A stretch of DNA of 15,397 bases from the NCBI GenBank assembly GCA_028290125.1, contig JAQGKM010000111.1:1-15397 (forward strand). The letters run 5' to 3'. The DNA comes from Hyphomicrobiales bacterium (lineage in GTDB: Bacteria > Pseudomonadota > Alphaproteobacteria > Rhizobiales > Beijerinckiaceae). The position numbers and the translations under genes were made by a program. A model generated the notes under the pieces. That model made no database searches, was not told where the DNA came from, and worked only from the letters and a program-made list of their open reading frames with translations. Positions 8,073 to 14,702 of this stretch are shown here, one piece after another (the stretch's first letter is position 1; each line of letters opens with the position of its first letter).

Positions 8073-9215
8073 TCATTCTGCGGGTTGCGCCTGCGCCGCC
8101 TTGGCGCGCAGATTCGCCACGTGACGCACGGCTGCGCGGCGCCGCAACCACATCACGATGCCGGTGACGGCGAAGACCGGCGGCAGGATGCCGGTCAGGA
8201 ACACGAGAATCGCCCACAGCACCGGGCTGTGGCTGCCTTCATGGATCCAGCGAATCCATTGCGAGGCGCGATCGCCCGCGAGCGCGGTGTTGGCCACGGG
8301 GCGAACTTCGCTCGTCTCATCGACGACATCGATGTTGCTCACGTCCCCGTCGGCGTCGCGCATCTGCACGCGCCAGGCGCCGCTCTGTCGCGTCGGACGC
8401 GACACAGCCGCCGGCGCGAGCGATGGCGCAGACTGCTGCGCCAGCTGCAGGGCCGCGCCGGCGTCGAGCTTCGGATTGGTGACGATCGGCGCGTTGAAGT
8501 TGGGCCGTCCGGATTGCGTCGACATGGGAGCGACCATGCCGAGAAGCGGCCGTGCCTGCTGCGGGAAGCTGAGATAGATGCCGGTCGCCGAAACGATGGC
8601 CAACGGAATGGCGATCCAGAAGCCCGCGAACTGGTGCAGATTCGAAAGCTGGTCCGAACTGCGCGTCCAACGCATCGCGCGCCTGAAGGCGCCATTGCGC
8701 GGCCACCAGAGCCAGATGCCGGTCAACGACAGAAGCAGCATGGCGACGCCGACCCAGCCGACGATCTGGCGTCCGGAAAACTGCGGCGCCATCAGATTTC
8801 CGTGCAGCATGTGCATGGCGCCGATGAACGACGATCCGAATTCCGAAACGCCGAGCACATTGGCTGTCGGCGGATCGAGGAAGACGGTCTGGAAGCGCGG
8901 CCGCGCGCCGGCCTCGGCCGGAGCCCCGCGCACCGACACGGTGACGGGCCACCCCTCCTTCTCGGGGAACCGGAGCTGCGCGGCGGTCAGGCCGGGCGAC
9001 GCGGCCTCGGCGCTCGCGAAATAAGCGGCGGGCGTCTGCGAGACCTCGCCGCTCGTCACCGCATAGCGCGAGGGCGCCACCAGCCGATCCAGATCGTCGT
9101 GCCAGACGAGCGCAGCGCCCGACAGCGAGATCGGGACGATCAGCACGGTGAGGCCGATTCCGAGCCATTGGTGAACCGTCATCCAGGTACGACGGAGCCG
9201 CTTGGAAATACTCAT
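8073..9215 (-). CDS. PepSY-associated membrane protein, candidate siderophore-iron reductase
   Basis: A 380-residue PepSY_TM-family protein with four membrane helices: about 17-38, 150-172, 196-216 and 330-357, with periplasmic PepSY-like segments between them. His residues lie near the helix ends: His15 (TVHQWLG), His39, His135/His138 (AMHMLHGNL), His194 (NLHQFAG) and His325/His329 (WIHEGSHSP). This pattern fits haem-binding relatives such as FoxB, which reduces iron from ferrioxamine at the inner membrane. Reduction of an imported ferri-siderophore is therefore the best guess here, by family and context. It is the first gene of a five-gene minus-strand operon and diverges from the receptor gene, sharing its AT-rich regulatory region. 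The start at 9215 keeps the N-terminal KRLRRTWMTVHQWLG motif usual in the family. Confidence 0.87.
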   Translation of the reverse strand: MSISKRLRRTWMTVHQWLGIGLTVLIVPISLSGAALVWHDDLDRLVAPSRYAVTSGEVSQTPAAYFASAEAASPGLTAAQLRFPEKEGWPVTVSVRGAPAEAGARPRFQTVFLDPPTANVLGVSEFGSSFIGAMHMLHGNLMAPQFSGRQIVGWVGVAMLLLSLTGIWLWWPRNGAFRRAMRWTRSSDQLSNLHQFAGFWIAIPLAIVSATGIYLSFPQQARPLLGMVAPMSTQSGRPNFNAPIVTNPKLDAGAALQLAQQSAPSLAPAAVSRPTRQSGAWRVQMRDADGDVSNIDVVDETSEVRPVANTALAGDRASQWIRWIHEGSHSPVLWAILVFLTGILPPVFAVTGIVMWLRRRAAVRHVANLRAKAAQAQPAE

Positions 9216-9291
9216 GTGGGGGTCTCGTATTTCGGAGATTGCAGGCCACCTCTAAAGGCCCGAAACAAGATCTGTCAAACGTATTTCTCAG

Positions 9292-9307
9292 TTTAGAATT
9301 CGTCTAA
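9292..9307. promoter_or_regulatory. Putative Irr box / iron control element
   Basis: TTTAGAATTCGTCTAA contains a perfect inverted repeat, TTAGA (9293-9297) and TCTAA (9303-9307), with a 5-base spacer. This matches arms and spacing of the rhizobial iron control element as I know it (TTTAGAA...TTCTAAA type), which binds the haem-responsive regulator Irr. It sits about 100 bases before the receptor start and 77 bases before the PepSY start, between two iron-uptake units. Irr often activates uptake genes from such sites. The match is by eye only. Confidence 0.6.
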
Positions 9308-9328
9308 TTCGAATATACGCGAAGACTA

Positions 9329-9357
9329 TTGCCGAAGTTTAATGTGGGTGTTATCAA
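9329..9357 (+). promoter_or_regulatory. Possible sigma-70 promoter of the receptor gene
   Basis: TTGCCG (9329-9334) and TATCAA (9352-9357) are 17 bases apart, each matching 4 of 6 consensus bases for the -35 and -10 elements. The Irr-box-like site would end 21 bases upstream of the -35, a position compatible with activation. Transcription would begin near 9364, leaving a leader of about 45 bases. The boxes are weak and this AT-rich stretch could give chance matches. Confidence 0.35.
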
Positions 9358-9375
9358 AAATAGCATCTCGCAACA

Positions 9376-9389
9376 GAATAGAACTATTC
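9376..9389. repeat. 14-bp palindrome before the receptor start
   Basis: GAATAG (9376-9381) and CTATTC (9384-9389) form a perfect 6-2-6 inverted repeat ending 6 bases before the ribosome binding site. It could be a second operator overlapping the start of the transcript. It lacks the full layout of a classical Fur box. A hairpin role is unlikely because the loop would be only 2 bases. Confidence 0.4.
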
Positions 9390-9395
9390 CAAACT

Positions 9396-9401
9396 AGAGG
9401 A
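9396..9401 (+). promoter_or_regulatory. Ribosome binding site of the TonB-dependent receptor
   Basis: AGAGGA lies 7 bases before the ATG at 9409. It supports that start even though the resulting protein has an unusually long segment in front of its signal-peptide core. Confidence 0.6.
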
Positions 9402-9408
9402 ATTACTT

Positions 9409-11751
9409 ATGACTGACCGCCAGAGTCGGCCCAATACTTGTGCGCCCTTGTCGTCCAACGGCAGTCAGCTAAAAGGTAAAGCGGATTACATTCGCTCCAG
9501 CGTCAAACCTGTGTTTGGACGTACTTCGGTCGGACTGGGCGTTCTTCTGCTGTCGGCTGGCTTATCTGCCGCCCAGGAAGCCGACCAGGCGATCGACCTG
9601 CCGACCATCGACATCAGCGGCGGCCGGGAAACCTCGTACAATCCGGGCGAGACGTCCCTCGCCCGCGTGCCCACGCCCCTCATCGACACGCCGCAATCGG
9701 TCAGTGTGGTGCCGCAGCAGGTCATCAAGGATCAGAAGGCCACAACGCTGGTGGAGGCCCTCCGCAATGTGCCAGGCATCACCTTCAACGCCGGCGAAGG
9801 CGGAACGCAGGGCGACAACATCAACATCCGCGGCTTCACCGCCCGCAACGATATTTATCGCGACGGCATCCGCGAGCCGGGCTGGTACACGCGCGACAGC
9901 TTCAGCATCGACAGCGTCGAAGTGCTGAAGGGCCCCTCCTCCTTCGCCTTCGGTCGCGGGTCGACCGGCGGCATCGTCAACATCAAGAGCAAGCTGCCCA
10001 CCTTTACGAACTTCACCGAAATCGAAGCCAGCGGCTCGTCTGCGCCGGGCGCACGCGCGATCATCGACGTCAATCGCGTCATCAGCGACAATGTAGCGGC
10101 GCGCGTCGTTCTGCTCGGCAACGACACCGATGTGGCGGGCCGCAATTACACCAACACGAAGCGCTTCGGCTTTGCGCCATCCGTCACCATCAAGGCCACG
10201 GATCGCACGACCCTGACCTTCAGCTACATCTACCAGAAGGACGACAACATTCCCGACTACGGCATTCCGCAATTGCCGAGTCGCTTCTTCGGGCGTCCCG
10301 CTGGGACATTCTCGCTCATCCCGACGTCCCGCTCTACGTGGTACGGACAGCTTTCGCCGGGCATGGCCGACACCGAACAGGTGGACGCCCATATCGCCAC
10401 GGCGAAGATCGAGCACAAATTCAACGACAAATGGACGCTCACCAACGCGTTCCGCTATTCCTACGTCGACCGCTTTACACGCGTGCGCGGCACGCAGGTC
10501 AATGCGACGAACATCGGAACCATCAACCCGATCACCGGCGTCTTCACGGCGCTGCCGGCCAACGCCGCCATTCCGCCGCTTGGCAGCCTCTACATCAACA
10601 ACGCGAACCATTTCCAGAACGCGACCAAGAACGAACTCCTGAGCAACCAGACGGATCTCGTCGGCCGCTTCACCACCGGCGCTTTCAGCCATACGGCCGT
10701 CGTCGGCGCGGAGGTCAGCCGCGAACATCGTGACAATCTGCGCACCAACATCGTCGCCAGTCCCGGCGGTGTCGGCGGCGGCAGTCCCGTCAGCGTCCTG
10801 TTCCCGGACCCCTTCCCGGCCGATCCCGGCGTTCTCGCCGCCACGAGCGCGAGCACGAAGTCTTCGGCCTCGACGGCGGCCGTTTACGTCAGCGACCAGA
10901 TCAAGATCAACAAGTGGTTCGAGATCCTCGCCGGCGCACGCTTCGACCATTATTCGGCCGAGCAGGACTCCGCGACGATCACGCGGGCGACCGGCGGCCT
11001 CAGCGCGCCGAGCAACCTGACCAACAAGGTCAACAAGGGCAGCTGGCGCGGCGGGGTCGTGTTCCATCCGTCGGAAAACACCAGCATTTATGCCGTATAC
11101 GGAACGTCGTTCAATCCGCCGAGCGAGTTCACGACGATCACGGCGGGCCAGCAGGCGCTCGGACCGGTGAAGAACGAGACGTTCGAGATCGGCGCCAAGG
11201 CAGATCTGCTTGAAGGCCGCCTGTCGATCAACGGCGCGGTCTTCCGGACCAACAAGATGAACGACATCGAGTTGTTGTCCTCCGGGCCGCCGGCGATTTA
11301 CCAGCCCGTCGGCAACACGCGCGTGCAGGGTTTCGAAATCGGCGTCACCGGCAAGCTGACCGACCAGTGGAACGTGTTCGCCGGCTACACCTATCTGGAT
11401 GGCAAGATTGTCGACAGCGTCACGCTAGCCAACGTCGGCCATGAGACGGCGCAGACGCCGAAGAACTCGTTCGCGCTGTTCTCGACCTACGACATCTCGC
11501 CGAAGTGGACCGTCGGCGCGGGTTCGTTCTTTGTCGACGATCGCTACTCAAGTGCGGCGAACACACTGCGCGTGCCGAGCTACTGGCGCTTCGACGCCAT
11601 GTCGACCTATCGCGTGAGCGAAAACCTGACGATGCAGCTCAATCTCTACAACCTGGCGAACACGACGAACTTCGAGTCGATCGCCGGCGCCGGCTGGGCC
11701 GTTCCGGGTCCCGGACGCTCGGGAACGTTGACGGCCCGCGTCCGCTTCTGA
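9409..11751 (+). CDS. TonB-dependent siderophore receptor, Fiu/PiuA-like
   Basis: A 780-residue outer-membrane ferri-siderophore receptor. A long N-terminus (40 polar, basic residues) precedes the signal-peptide core VGLGVLLLSAGLSAAQ (41-56). A TonB-box-like segment, AIDLPTIDISGG, follows at 61-72. The plug domain (about 85-205) has the expected TPQSVSVVPQQVIKDQ, LVEALRNVPGITF, NINIRGFTARNDIYRDGIRE and VEVLKGPSSFAFGRGSTGGIVN motifs of the TonB-siderophore receptor family. The rest is a 22-stranded beta-barrel, with NETFEIGAKADLLEGRLSINGAVF, a GYTYLDGKI strand and a terminal RVRF ending in Phe, as needed for barrel assembly. Similarity in style and the adjacent piuC point to a catecholate-type receptor like E. 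coli Fiu or Pseudomonas PiuA. The true ligand is unknown. The downstream hairpin ends its transcript. Confidence 0.93.
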   Translation: MTDRQSRPNTCAPLSSNGSQLKGKADYIRSSVKPVFGRTSVGLGVLLLSAGLSAAQEADQAIDLPTIDISGGRETSYNPGETSLARVPTPLIDTPQSVSVVPQQVIKDQKATTLVEALRNVPGITFNAGEGGTQGDNINIRGFTARNDIYRDGIREPGWYTRDSFSIDSVEVLKGPSSFAFGRGSTGGIVNIKSKLPTFTNFTEIEASGSSAPGARAIIDVNRVISDNVAARVVLLGNDTDVAGRNYTNTKRFGFAPSVTIKATDRTTLTFSYIYQKDDNIPDYGIPQLPSRFFGRPAGTFSLIPTSRSTWYGQLSPGMADTEQVDAHIATAKIEHKFNDKWTLTNAFRYSYVDRFTRVRGTQVNATNIGTINPITGVFTALPANAAIPPLGSLYINNANHFQNATKNELLSNQTDLVGRFTTGAFSHTAVVGAEVSREHRDNLRTNIVASPGGVGGGSPVSVLFPDPFPADPGVLAATSASTKSSASTAAVYVSDQIKINKWFEILAGARFDHYSAEQDSATITRATGGLSAPSNLTNKVNKGSWRGGVVFHPSENTSIYAVYGTSFNPPSEFTTITAGQQALGPVKNETFEIGAKADLLEGRLSINGAVFRTNKMNDIELLSSGPPAIYQPVGNTRVQGFEIGVTGKLTDQWNVFAGYTYLDGKIVDSVTLANVGHETAQTPKNSFALFSTYDISPKWTVGAGSFFVDDRYSSAANTLRVPSYWRFDAMSTYRVSENLTMQLNLYNLANTTNFESIAGAGWAVPGPGRSGTLTARVRF

Positions 11752-11765
11752 GGCTTCACAAAAAG

Positions 11766-11798
11766 AAAGATCGGCTGACGCGAGTCAGCCGATCTTTT
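11766..11798. terminator. Strong intrinsic terminator, probably bidirectional
   Basis: A perfect 14-bp stem, AAAGATCGGCTGAC (11766-11779) paired with GTCAGCCGATCTTT (11784-11797), has a GCGA tetraloop. On the plus strand it ends in TTTT after the receptor stop. On the minus strand the same structure is followed by TTTCTTTT-like sequence, so it could also stop the converging catalase transcript. Confidence 0.9.
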
Positions 11799-11828
11799 GA
11801 TTCAGGCGCCGCCGAAGATGGCGCGGTG

Positions 11829-13918
11829 TCAGGCGAGCGTGCGCACCTTCGGCTCGCGGTCCCAGTAGCGCTTGGCGGCTGCGGCCACGAAGCCCTTGAG
11901 ATCCGTCACGCCGTCATCTTCCTCGACGCCGGCCTTGTCGAGCAGCGGCTTGGACGCCTTGTTGCTGCCGATCGCCTTGAGATGACCGAACGCGTCCATC
12001 ACCCACTGGATGGCGGCGCCTTCCTTCAGGAGCTTGGCGCAAGCGGCCTCCGACAGCACGACCGCGCAGGCGTCGACCGTCACCGACGGCTGCCCGAACA
12101 ACTGCGCATCCGCCGCAACCGACGAACCATCCGACAGCGGCACTTCGCCGACCTTGGGGGCGATCAGAAGCGGCTTGGCGCCGGCGGCTTTCACGGCCGC
12201 GACGAGCGCGTTGAGCTCCTTCGCATCCGTGCCGTCTGCAAACAGGATCCCGACAGTGCCGCCCTCGATGGTCGCGCGCTCGAGCGGACCATTGATGATG
12301 CGCAGCGCGGGCGAGGGATCCATCTCGATGACCTTCGCCGCCGCCGGAGATGCCTTCGGTGTCGGCAGAGCAGACCATCGGCCACGCGCTTGGCGAGTTC
12401 CGGATCGATGTTGACCAGGTTCGCAATCAGCCGCGTGCGAATGTGCGGGATCGAAACCTTGGACAGCTCGAACACGATCGCGCTTGCGATATGCGACTGC
12501 TCGGCAGGATCCATCGACCGGAAGAACATGCGCGCCTGGCTGTAATGATCGGCAAAGGCTTCCGGACGGATGCGAAGTTTCGTGCCCTCTTCCTCCGCCT
12601 CGAAGCTTGTGAAGCCGGCTTCGACGCTTTCGCGCGGTCCGCCAATTTCACCGGCTTCCGCCAGACTGTTGGGCTCGTAATTTGCGCGGCCCTTCGGGAC
12701 CTGCATTTGCATGTGCCCGTCGCGCTGGAAGTTTTGAAACGGACACCCGCCGCGCGCGGCCTTCGCCTGGTTGATCGGCAACTGGTGGAAGTTGGTGGAC
12801 CCCAGCCGCGACAGCTGCGTGTCGAGGTAAGAGAACAACCGGCCCTGCAGCAGCGGATCGTTGGAATGGTCAATGCCCGGCACGATGTGGCTCGGGCAGT
12901 AGGCGACCTGTTCGGTCTCGGCGAAGAAGTTGTCCGGATAACGATCAAGCACCATGCGCCCGACCTTGCGCACCGGGATCACCTCTTCGGGGATGATCTT
13001 CGTCGCGTCGAGAACGTCGTAGGGCTGGCTGTTGGCGAAATCTTCGTCGAACAGCTGGAAGCCAAGCTCCCATTCCGGATAGTCGCCGCGCCCGATGCGT
13101 TCGAACAGATCGCGACGCTGGAAATCGGGATCGGCGCCGGCGATCTTCACGGTCTCGTCCCAGATCGTGGACGCCAGTCCGGCCTTCGGCTTCCAGTGGA
13201 ATTTCACGAAAGTCGATTTGCCTTCCGCATTGACGAGACGGAACGTGTGGATGCCGAAGCCTTCCATCGTGGCGAAGTTACGCGGAAGCGTGCGGTCGGA
13301 CATGATCCACATGAGCATGTGGCTCGTCTCGGGCATCAGGCTGATGAAGTCCCAGAACGTGTCATGTGCGGTCGCGGCCTGCGGAAAGCCGCGGTCCGCT
13401 TCCATCTTGGCGGCGTGGATCAGGTCCGGAAACTTGATGGCGTCCTGAATGAAGAACACCGGGATGTTGTTGCCGACGAGATCCCAGTTGCCATCCTTGG
13501 TGTAGAACTTGACGGCGAAACCACGCACGTCGCGCGGCGTGTCGGGCGAACCGGCGCCGCCAGCCACGGTGGAAAACCGCGCGAAGACTTCCGTGCGCTG
13601 TCCCTTCTTGCTGAACAGATCGGCCTTGGTGATGTCGGCGAGGCTTTCGTAGCACTCAAAGAAGCCGTGCGCTGCAGAGCCGCGCGCATGCACGATGCGC
13701 TCAGGAATGCGCTCGTGATCGAAGTGGTTGATCTTCTCGCGAAGGACCTCGTCCTCCAGAAGCACGGGACCGCGCGGCCCGACCTTCAGGGAATTCTGAT
13801 TGTCCGAGATCGGCATGCCCTGATTGCTGGTCAGGATGCCGGTCTCGTCGGTGGCGCGCTGATGCGTTTCGCCGCCGTGCCCAACCTGGGCCGTCGACGT
13901 GGTGCGTGGTTTTTTCAT
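11829..13918 (-). pseudogene. katE: Large-subunit (HPII-type, clade 2) catalase, frameshifted
   Basis: Hydroperoxidase II-type catalase, which converts H2O2 to water and oxygen. From the ATG at 13918 (MKKPRTTSTAQVGHGGETHQ) the core reads through residue about 517. It has distal His77 (RIVHARGSAAHG), Asn150 (DLVGNNIPVFF) and the haem-ligand Tyr364 (RLFSYLDTQ), all intact. After RVADGL (codon 516, 12371-12373) the frame breaks. The C-terminal DJ-1/PfpI-like domain continues one base out of frame: TPKASPAAAKVIEMDPSPALRIING through GVTDLKGFVAAAAKRYW, ending at 11829. Losing one base near 12360-12371 explains this; restoring it gives about 696 residues, the normal length. As written, translation ends at 12191 after 59 out-of-frame residues (575 residues). 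Upstream ATGs up to 13996 are open but add non-family sequence. It may be a real mutation or a sequence error. Confidence 0.9.
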
Positions 13919-14061
13919 GAAAGACCCGATTTCGTTTCGTTTTGCGAACGTTAAAGAGTCTTGCCTTGGCTGCAGTTCCATCGCGATCTCGCGCACAAAG
14001 AGCGCGGAGCGCTAGGCCGCAACGATCGCGTCATTTTCGGCAAGATGGCTCCAGCTTTGCG
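13919..14061. promoter_or_regulatory. Gap upstream of the catalase gene
   Basis: This 143-bp gap lies between the DUF3833-type gene and the catalase start, both on the minus strand. It probably holds the catalase promoter. I looked for a general-stress (EcfG-type) GGAAC/GTT pair. The GGAAC seen on the minus strand is about 24 bases from the nearest CGTT, too far for a confident call. No clear operator is visible. Confidence 0.35.
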
Positions 14062-14535
14062 CTAGGACACTCGCTGATAGGTTACGTGCATGATGGCGAA
14101 AGGCAGCCCGAGCCGACCTGCGGCTCCGCGGACGATGCAGGTGCGCTCGTCGATGAGGTAGAACCAGTCATCGAAGTTGAGCGTCGTCGTGCTGCCGCCC
14201 TGCTGCGGCGTTTCCCGCGTGTACGTCCAGTGGAAAGCGAAACCCGCCTGCTCGCCACGAGCTTCGCCATCGACCTTAGGCTCCGTTCCGGTGTATTCGC
14301 CCAGCCCCTTGCGGCGGATCTTCCAGTGCAGCGTGTCGGTGAGCCCGTCGTCGAACGTCCACGTTTCCGTGAAGTCCACGCCATCCGAAACCGGAACGCC
14401 ATTCGCCTTGACGGTGAAGCGCGACTTCAGCGAGCCGAGCGCGCTTTCCAGCACGCCCCAGCCTTCAAGATTTCCGGCGAGAAAATGCTCGGGCAGAAGC
14501 TCGGGACCTATGCCCGCGAAATCGGAGATATCCAT
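14062..14535 (-). CDS. DUF3833-family protein of unknown function
   Basis: A 157-residue protein that matches the DUF3833 pattern as I know it: FLAGNLEGWGVLESALGSLKSRFTV near the N-terminus, FTETWTFDDGLTDTLHWKIRRKGLGEYTGT in the middle, EARGEQAGFAFHWTYT, and the strongly typical TLNFDDWFYLIDERTCIVRGA near the C-terminus. The sequence suggests an all-beta, lipocalin-like fold. Many family members are annotated as lipoproteins, but this one has no signal peptide or lipobox and begins MDISDFAGIGPELL, so it is probably cytoplasmic. AAAGG (minus strand, 14547-14543) lies 7 bases before the ATG and supports the start. It is upstream of the catalase on the same strand and divergent from the glycosyltransferase. 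Its function is unknown. Confidence 0.75.
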   Translation of the reverse strand: MDISDFAGIGPELLPEHFLAGNLEGWGVLESALGSLKSRFTVKANGVPVSDGVDFTETWTFDDGLTDTLHWKIRRKGLGEYTGTEPKVDGEARGEQAGFAFHWTYTRETPQQGGSTTTLNFDDWFYLIDERTCIVRGAAGRLGLPFAIMHVTYQRVS

Positions 14536-14702
14536 GTGCCAACCTTTGCTGGACCAAGACCAAGCCTCGCCTGGTGAGCAAGCCTCGCCTGGTGAGAATG
14601 AGCCGCAAACCGGGAAGGCTTGGCGAAGTTCCAGCGTTGCGCCGCAAGGAGAGGTGATCGACGCTTCAGGAACATGGCTCCACTGGTGACGTTGAGCGTG
14701 TC
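14536..14702. other. Divergent gap between the DUF3833 and glycosyltransferase genes
   Basis: This 167-bp gap should hold the promoters of two divergent genes. It contains a perfect 18-bp tandem duplication and a smaller GACCAA doublet (14552-14563) touching it. I see no confident promoter boxes. Long frames crossing it in both directions lack family features. Confidence 0.5.
14561..14596. repeat. Perfect 18-bp tandem duplication
   Basis: CAAGCCTCGCCTGGTGAG occurs twice in direct succession (14561-14578 and 14579-14596) with no mismatch. It begins 26 bases upstream of the DUF3833 start codon. Being perfect, it is probably recent. Two copies suggest slippage or, less likely, a doubled regulator site. 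Confidence 0.9.

Larger units (their letters stand above)
9216..9408. promoter_or_regulatory. Divergent regulatory region of the iron module
   Basis: This 193-bp gap separates the PepSY-piuC-exbBD-tonB operon (minus) from the receptor gene (plus). From about 9255 onward it is strikingly AT-rich compared with the coding DNA around it. It holds an Irr-box-like palindrome, an 8-bp palindrome ATTCGAAT (9307-9314), a plausible plus-strand promoter and a 6-2-6 palindrome near the receptor start. Both transcription units probably start here. I could not assign a convincing minus-strand promoter. Confidence 0.7.

Noticed and set aside
9562..11067. A 501-codon minus-strand frame opposite the receptor gene
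   Set aside because: The receptor reading is fully supported by plug and barrel motifs. The antisense product is Arg/Ala/Asp-rich and featureless.
12350..13954. A 534-codon plus-strand frame opposite the catalase
   Set aside because: It is the antisense of a clearly conserved catalase core and shows no domain.
13919..13996. Longer catalase start at 13996
   Set aside because: The extra 26 residues do not resemble catalase N-termini. The ATG at 13918 begins the typical polar Lys/Thr-rich leader.
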